A stretch of DNA of 64,000 nucleotides from Candidatus Peribacteria bacterium RIFCSPHIGHO2_02_FULL_49_16 (lineage in GTDB: Bacteria; Patescibacteriota; Gracilibacteria; Peribacterales; Peribacteraceae): contig MFXT01000023.1 of the NCBI GenBank assembly GCA_001788955.1, forward strand, positions 1-64,000. Reading direction: 5' to 3'. The position numbers and the translations under genes were made by a program. Shown here one piece after another: positions 58,237 to 64,000 of this stretch; the stretch's first letter is position 1, and every line of letters begins with the position of its first letter. The notes beneath the pieces are model-generated. The model saw only the letters and a list, made by a program, of their open reading frames with translations, had not been told where the DNA came from and ran no database searches.

Positions 58237-59314
58237 ATGGAAGAGCTCATCCAAAAATTACAGGATCTACAGAAAGCTCTGAATGTTGGGAAGGACTCTC
58301 TTTGAGAAAAAACACATTCCCCAAAAAATACAGGAATTGGAAACACAGTCTAAGGATCCGACTCTTTGGCAGAAGCAAAAAGCGGCAAATGCGCTCTTTG
58401 ATGATTTGCGTATACTGAAAGTCCAATGGGAACCCTTGAATGCGCTTATAACAAGCGTGAATGAGCTTCTTCTACTTGCAACAGACGCAACGCCGGAAGA
58501 TGAAGAAGATCTGTTGCATGAGCTTCAAAAAATAGAACGCCAATGGGATACCATTCAGACACAGCTCTACTTGAGTGGAGAATTTGACCATCGAAACTGC
58601 TTTTTGATGATCAGCAGTGGTGCAGGAGGAACAGAATCACAAGACTGGGCAGCAATGCTCTTACGCATGTATCTGCGCTATGCTGAAGAGAAAAAGTGGA
58701 GCACAACACTCATTGAGAAAACCAATGGTCAAGAAGCCGGCATCAAGTCGGCAACGATACTCGTACAAGGAGATCCGGCATACGGTTACCTAAAATGCGA
58801 ACGCGGAACGCACCGTCTGGTTCGCCTCTCCCCTTTTAACGCAAAAAATCTGCGGCAGACGAGCTTTGCACTCGTGGAAGTTCTTCCAGAAATCACCGAG
58901 ACACAGGAAATAGATATTTCTCCGGAAGAACTTCGCGTCGATACATTTCGCAGTGGCGGCGCCGGTGGACAGCATGTCAATAAGACCGAGAGCGCCGTTC
59001 GTATTACTCATCTTCCGACGAATATTGTTGTCAGTTGCCAGAGCGAACGCAGTCAACAACAAAACAGACAACAGGCGATGAATCTTCTTCGCGCAAAGCT
59101 CCTTGAACGTAAACGCACACAGGAGCAAGAACAGAAAACGGAACTGCGCGGCGCAACGCAGAGTGCGGATTTCGGACAGCAAATTCGCAGTTATGTGCTT
59201 CATCCTTACCAAATGGTCAAAGACGTGCGCACCAATGTGGAAACGAGCAATCCACAATCTGTGTTAGACGGCAACATTCAGGAATTCATCGACGCAGAAT
59301 TGAAGGCAGGATAA
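58237..59314 (+). CDS. prfB: Peptide chain release factor 2 with programmed +1 frameshift
   Basis: Frame 1 MEELIQKLQDLQKALNVGKDSL ends CTT TGA G at 58300-58306; +1 frame continues EKKHIPQKIQELE...; SPF and GGQ motifs; SD-like GGGAAGGA upstream of slip site. Confidence 0.95.
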
Positions 59315-59349
59315 GAAAACACATTGTTTATAATGTGTGTACATAAAGA

Positions 59350-59372
59350 AAAGAGCTCTTGAAGAGCTCTTT
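59350..59372. terminator. Hairpin between convergent prfB and histone-like gene
   Basis: AAAGAGCTCT-TGA-AGAGCTCTTT followed by TATCTTTT. Confidence 0.75.
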
Positions 59373-59398
59373 ATCTTTTAAAGGAATTCTTCGCTTCT

Positions 59399-59572
59399 TT
59401 AAAGATCGCGAGGCTGCACGGTGCCACGACCATTCTCTTTTGCTCTCTTACATGCCCGTTCAACCAACTTCGCCGTCTCCGCATCCAGCGCATCGGCAAA
59501 GTCCCCGGACATACGAAGACCGAGTTTATTAATCAATTCCTTCAGCTTGGAGACAACAACATGTCCGCTCAT
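59399..59572 (-). CDS. Small bacterial histone-fold-like protein (57 aa)
   Basis: MSGHVVVSKLKELINKLGLRMSGDFADALDAETAKLVERACKRAKENGRGTVQPRDL; helix-loop-helix layout and C-terminal RGTVQPRDL as in histone folds; below ORF-track cutoff. Confidence 0.75.
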   Translation of the reverse strand: MSGHVVVSKLKELINKLGLRMSGDFADALDAETAKLVERACKRAKENGRGTVQPRDL

Positions 59573-59823
59573 AGGAAAGGGGGTAAAAAGGTAAAATACG
59601 GGTGAATTGTACTGCTTACAGAATCAGATGCAAGGGATTTCCTCAAAATAACGAGGAAATAGGGCGAAAATAAGCAATTGACGGGAAATTCCATTCTTTT
59701 CTTTTATCAAAAATTGAGAAAAAATAGCTTAAAAAATGGCTTATAAAAGCCGAAATGTACCAAGACAGAGAATGGAGAAAAAGGGTACGCATTTTCCCGA
59801 AATGCTATCCTGCACACAAATAC

Positions 59824-59913
59824 GGAGGGATGGCCGAGTGGTTGAAGGCGCACGACTCGAAATCGTGTAGGCTCGCAAGAGTCTCGAGGGTTCAAATCCC
59901 TCTCCCTCCGCCA
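59824..59913 (+). tRNA. tRNA-Ser (anticodon CGA), CCA encoded
   Basis: GGAGGGA...TCCCTCCGCCA acceptor, CACGA CTCGAAA TCGTG anticodon arm, long variable arm. Confidence 0.97.
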
Positions 59914-59926
59914 GAATATTTTGAAC

Positions 59927-60907
59927 CTAATGGCCCAACATACTACGAGAGAGACATGGAATTGGTGGCAGCTCATGCTCATACGCCATCGCCGCTCTAT
60001 TCACTATGTCATTCAGATCCAACTCCGAAAGAAGCGCCCCCTCCTGTTCCACAACTTTCGAGGCAAGCGCCGCGCCAAGCTTTCCGCCGTCAGCAAGTGA
60101 CCATCCGCCCATCATTCCTGTAAGGAAACCTGCTCGAAATGCATCGCCGGCTCCGATGGGATTGACGACTTTTTCCGTCCGGCACGACGGAAAAACCTCT
60201 TCCCCTTTCTGCGTGAAGATCGTGAATCCCTCTCCTCCATGCGTCACAATGACGTACTCGACTTCCCGAAGAACATCATCCAATGATATCCGCAAAAGAT
60301 TGGCAGCAAGTCCCCACTCATAATCATTCACGATACATCCCGTACACAATTTCAATGCGCGCCACATCTCATCGCGTTCCATCGCAAGAACTCCCTGCCC
60401 GGGATCAAAGAGTGTTGGTACGCCCAATACATGACACCACTCCAGTGCCTGCAAATTCACACGAATATCTCGCGGGCTCATGATTGCATATCCAATTTCT
60501 TCACGCTTGCTGCTCAAATCCGGCCAGCTTCCATATGAATCCGCTCCCGGATGAAAGAACGTGATCTGACGTTCATTACAGTCCGTCGCTACGATCGCCA
60601 TGGACGTTACGTGATCGGCCAACTGCTCGATGTATGTCGTATCGATCCCGCGCTCATCCAGAAGCGCACAGTATGCACCACCATCATGCCCGACAGTTCC
60701 GACAAGAAGCGGATCTTGTTGAAGAAGTCGCGCATTCCATGCAATGTTCGCTCCTGTTCCCCCATGATGCCTCTCAAAATGCTCTGCAATAAAGGCGACC
60801 GAGAGTTGTTCAAGATTACTTTCCTGCAGTCCTTGCACAAAGGATCCTTCGTAATGAAGAAGAAAATCATACGCGATAGAACCAGTGATGAGAATGCGGC
60901 AGGGCAC
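59927..60907 (-). CDS. PfkB-family carbohydrate kinase
   Basis: RILITGSIAYDFLLHYEG, HHGGTGANIAWNARLL, VVNPIGAGDAFRAGFLTGM; GTG start at 60907 assumed. Confidence 0.93.
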   Translation of the reverse strand: MPCRILITGSIAYDFLLHYEGSFVQGLQESNLEQLSVAFIAEHFERHHGGTGANIAWNARLLQQDPLLVGTVGHDGGAYCALLDERGIDTTYIEQLADHVTSMAIVATDCNERQITFFHPGADSYGSWPDLSSKREEIGYAIMSPRDIRVNLQALEWCHVLGVPTLFDPGQGVLAMERDEMWRALKLCTGCIVNDYEWGLAANLLRISLDDVLREVEYVIVTHGGEGFTIFTQKGEEVFPSCRTEKVVNPIGAGDAFRAGFLTGMMGGWSLADGGKLGAALASKVVEQEGALLSELDLNDIVNRAAMAYEHELPPIPCLSRSMLGH

Positions 60908-60968
60908 AGGCAAAAAAGGAAGAATTGCTACTGGCTCTGATCCTAGTCCTTCCCTATACTGCAGCTCA

Positions 60969-62369
60969 ATGAAAATCGCCATAATTGGTACCGGTTATGT
61001 GGGTCTCACGACGGCAGTCTGTTTCGCAGAATTTGGACACCGTGTTATCGGTATGGATATCGATGAAAAAAAAATTGCGATGATACAGAGTGGAAAGAGT
61101 CCAATTTTTGAACCGGGACTTGAAGAGATGCTCAAACGAAATCTTGAAAGTGGGCGCCTGACATTTACGATTGATCTCACAGAAGCGCTCCACGAAACTT
61201 TGGTCGTTTTTAGCGCTGTTGCCACGCCACCAAACGAAGATTTCAGTGCAGATCTTCGCATCGTCTATCAGGTCTGTGAAAACGTTGCACAGATCGCGGA
61301 TCACAATTTCGTCTTCGTGAATAAATCCACCGTCCCGATCGGGACAGGAAGCGAATGCGAGGAGCGTATCGCCGCTATTTTGGAAAAACGCGGCGTCTCT
61401 TATCATATTCCGGTGATTTCCAACCCGGAATTTCTGCGGGAAGGATGTGCTGTAACAGATACGTTTCAACCTGATCGCATCATCGTCGGTGTAAACAATA
61501 ATCCAGAGGCACGTGAACGTATGGAGGAAATTTATCGACCGGTTACACGCACAAAAAAACCAATCCTCTTCATGAATAGAGAGAGCGCGGAGATCGTAAA
61601 ATATGCCAGCAACGCCTTCCTTGCAACGAAAATCTCCTTTGTGAACATGCTTTGTGAACTCTGCGAAAAAAAGGGTGCCAACATTCGCGACGTGACGCAC
61701 GGCATGGGATTGGATGATCGAATCGGTTCCCGTTTTCTTCATGCGGGAATCGGATACGGCGGAAGTTGTTTTCCGAAAGATGTCAAAGCTCTCATTGCAT
61801 TGAGCCGAGAGACAGGTATTCCCATGCCGATTGTTGAAGCCACACACGAAATCAATGAACGACAAAGACAACGTTTCTTTCAAGCACTTCTCTCTACGCT
61901 CCCAAAACGCGCAACCGTTGCCGTATGGGGTTTGTCTTTTAAGCCCAAAACTGATGATATGCGCGACGCTCCCAGCTGTGACCTCATTCCTCTGCTCTTA
62001 GCAGCAGGACACACGATACGCGTATTCGATCCAGTTGCGATGGAGAATGCAAAAAAAATCTTTGGAGATGGAATCACATACAATTCATCCCCAATGGAAG
62101 CTGCACAAGGAGCCGATACGGTCATCCTCCTCACAGAATGGGATGTCTTTCGCGGCATTCATCTGCAGGAACTCAAAAGCACTTTAAAAGGGAATCACCT
62201 CTTTGACGGCCGAAATGTCTATGAACTGCGAGAAGTTACAAAAGCAGGACTGACCTATCACGGCATCGGCATTGGCCCGGACCACTGCTACACTACGTCC
62301 ATATTCCCTTCGTCACATGAACGATCAATCGAATCAGAACCTATCGATATAAAACGAATTGATCATTGA
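60969..62369 (+). CDS. ugd: UDP-glucose 6-dehydrogenase
   Basis: MKIAIIGTGYVGLTTAVCFAEFGH, VNKSTVPIGTG, NPEFLREGCAV, GIGYGGSCFPKDVKAL. Confidence 0.96.
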   Translation: MKIAIIGTGYVGLTTAVCFAEFGHRVIGMDIDEKKIAMIQSGKSPIFEPGLEEMLKRNLESGRLTFTIDLTEALHETLVVFSAVATPPNEDFSADLRIVYQVCENVAQIADHNFVFVNKSTVPIGTGSECEERIAAILEKRGVSYHIPVISNPEFLREGCAVTDTFQPDRIIVGVNNNPEARERMEEIYRPVTRTKKPILFMNRESAEIVKYASNAFLATKISFVNMLCELCEKKGANIRDVTHGMGLDDRIGSRFLHAGIGYGGSCFPKDVKALIALSRETGIPMPIVEATHEINERQRQRFFQALLSTLPKRATVAVWGLSFKPKTDDMRDAPSCDLIPLLLAAGHTIRVFDPVAMENAKKIFGDGITYNSSPMEAAQGADTVILLTEWDVFRGIHLQELKSTLKGNHLFDGRNVYELREVTKAGLTYHGIGIGPDHCYTTSIFPSSHERSIESEPIDIKRIDH

Positions 62370-62386
62370 CAATTTTCTCATCATGC

Positions 62387-63388
62387 ATGTCTCTTTCCGT
62401 CCTCATTACCGGTAGTGCCGGCTTCATTGGATTTCATACAGTCAAAGCGCTCTTGGCGCGTGGGGATATGGTGATTGGCCTCGACAACTTCAATTCCTAT
62501 TACGACGCAACCTTGAAAGAGAGGCGCAATGAGGTCCTCGAGAAATACGAAAACTTCACGTGTATTCGCGGTGATATCAAAGACACAGCAAAGCTGCAAG
62601 AAGCATTCAGTCTTCTAATAAAACCCTCCCCCTGCCCCCTCCCTAAAGGGAGGGGTGCAATGGAAACTCGCGTCTGTCATCTCGCCGCGCAAGCCGGCGT
62701 TCGCCACTCCATCGAACATCCCGACGAATTCATTCAAGATAATATCGTCGGATTCCATAACGTCATCGACGCTGCGCGAAAAAATGACATCGATGGTTTT
62801 GTCTATGCTTCCACAAGTGCCGTGTATGGCGATAACGCCAAGACTCTCTTTAGCGAAGAAGATAAAACCGATGATCAGGCATCACTGTATGGCATGACCA
62901 AGAAAGCCAATGAGCTTGAAGCGCGCGTGTATCACAAGCGCTATGGAATGTATGTTACAGGCCTGCGTTTCTTCACGGTGTACGGCACATGGGGACGGCC
63001 CGATATGGCGCTCTTTCTCTTCACGGATTGGATTTTGAAAAACCAACCGCTCCAGATTTTCGGGAAGGGAAAAATGCGCCGCGACTGGACATGCGTCGAC
63101 GACATCGTTTCCGGCATTATTTCTGCTCTGGATAAAAACTACGCGTGCGAAATCTTCAATCTCGGCGGCGGCCATACCGAAGAGCTTATGGATTTCGTAA
63201 CCATGATCGAAAAATGCTGCGGTAAGGAAGGGGAAAAGAATTTCCTCTCCATGCAACCCGGCGATGTTGTACAAACATCAGCCGATATTTCCAAAGCACG
63301 AAAAATGCTGGAATATGAACCGAAGACGCGAATACAAGAAGGTATTCCGAAATTTGTGGAATGGTATCGGAAGTATTACGGACTATAA
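62387..63388 (+). CDS. NAD-dependent epimerase (UDP-glucuronate 4-epimerase-like) with in-frame insert
   Basis: MSLSVLITGSAGFIGFHTVKALLARGD, HLAAQAGVRHSIEHPDEFIQDNI; insert IKPSPCPLPKGRGAMETR. Confidence 0.93.
   Translation: MSLSVLITGSAGFIGFHTVKALLARGDMVIGLDNFNSYYDATLKERRNEVLEKYENFTCIRGDIKDTAKLQEAFSLLIKPSPCPLPKGRGAMETRVCHLAAQAGVRHSIEHPDEFIQDNIVGFHNVIDAARKNDIDGFVYASTSAVYGDNAKTLFSEEDKTDDQASLYGMTKKANELEARVYHKRYGMYVTGLRFFTVYGTWGRPDMALFLFTDWILKNQPLQIFGKGKMRRDWTCVDDIVSGIISALDKNYACEIFNLGGGHTEELMDFVTMIEKCCGKEGEKNFLSMQPGDVVQTSADISKARKMLEYEPKTRIQEGIPKFVEWYRKYYGL
62636..62655. repeat. Palindromic element inside epimerase CDS
   Basis: CCCCTCCCT-AA-AGGGAGGGG. Confidence 0.85.
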
Positions 63389-63410
63389 GGCGATATAATC
63401 ATATGCACGT

Positions 63411-64000
63411 ATGAATCATCCAAAAGTCAATAATACTCTGATACTCGGGGCTGGACCGGCAGGCATGGCAGCGGCCATGGAACTCCATAAAGCACGGCAT
63501 CATGTCCATGTGGTGGAAAAAGACATACAGGTAGGAGGTCTGGCAAAAACGCTGACCTACGAAGAAGACGGAAATGTCTTTCGCACGGATATCGGCCCAC
63601 ACCGATTCTACAGCAAAAACCCATACCTGTACGCATTCATTGCAGATCTCCTGCACGAGAAGTGGCAACAAGTTCCCCGCTGCACACGGTTTTATATTGG
63701 CGGAATATTCTATCACTACCCCATCCGCTTCACAGATGTCCTGAAAAAGATCGGTCTTTGGAATGCCTGTTGTATTCTGCACAATTATCTCTATGAGCGT
63801 GCACGAAAATGCATATGTCCACGAACACTGAACTCATTTGAAGACTATGTCGTGTCTACATTCGGTCGCAGATTGGCAGAATTTAATATGCTCAATTATA
63901 CCGAGAAGATTTGGGGAGTACCCTGTAATCAGATTAGTATTGATTGGGCAAAACAACGCATCGGAAATCTCAGTGTCATCGCCGCTATCAAAAAAATGTT
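63411..64000 (+). CDS. FAD/NAD(P)-binding amine-oxidase-like protein, truncated by window end
   Basis: Translation MNHPKVNNTLILGAGPAGMAAAMELHKARHHVHVVEKDIQVGGLAKTLTYEEDGNVFRTDIGPHRFYSKNPYL. Confidence 0.85.
   Translation, partial: MNHPKVNNTLILGAGPAGMAAAMELHKARHHVHVVEKDIQVGGLAKTLTYEEDGNVFRTDIGPHRFYSKNPYLYAFIADLLHEKWQQVPRCTRFYIGGIFYHYPIRFTDVLKKIGLWNACCILHNYLYERARKCICPRTLNSFEDYVVSTFGRRLAEFNMLNYTEKIWGVPCNQISIDWAKQRIGNLSVIAAIKKM

Noticed and set aside
1-64000. CRISPR arrays or genetic code 25 (UGA=Gly)
   Set aside because: No regularly spaced direct repeats noticed by eye; conserved genes end at UGA and prfB (RF2) with its UGA frameshift site is present.

Overview
64 kb bacterial chromosomal window with dense, mostly intact genes. 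Standard stop-codon usage is supported by an RF2 gene with a programmed frameshift. It resembles a Candidate Phyla Radiation / Peregrinibacteria-type genome, but that is an inference from gene style only. Main blocks: (i) 1-5.5 kb, a defence-like island with a serine-recombinase N-terminus at the left edge, a DNA methylase, a TdeIII-like restriction enzyme and a large zinc-hook AAA ATPase of RloC/AAA_13 type. A near-identical 110-bp inverted repeat flanks it. (ii) 5.6-13.5 kb, a copper-handling locus: HMA-TauE/SafE-cupredoxin fusion, CopZ-like protein, CopA ATPase, DUF2933-like protein, BNR-like lipoprotein, HxxEH membrane protein and multicopper oxidase, with a perfect 30-bp palindrome containing TACATATGTA. 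(iii) 14-64 kb, housekeeping and envelope genes: rpsO-pnp, rmuC, uvrD/pcrA, rsmA, comEC, rlmD-like, secD, folE, folA, thyA, dipZ-like, nth, def, gatB, efp, ECF sigma/FecR, trmD, infC-rpmI-rplT, prfB, ugd and epimerases, plus tRNA-Glu and tRNA-Ser. Standout observations: the inverted-repeat-bounded RM/ATPase island, a parvulin domain inside SecD beside a stand-alone SecD-head-like lipoprotein, a phosphoribosyltransferase-FolE fusion, a 57-aa histone-fold-like protein absent from the ORF track, recurring -10 boxes 5-13 nt from start codons, and in-frame palindromic or low-complexity inserts in conserved genes. No computation or database search was run; all family calls come from reading motifs.
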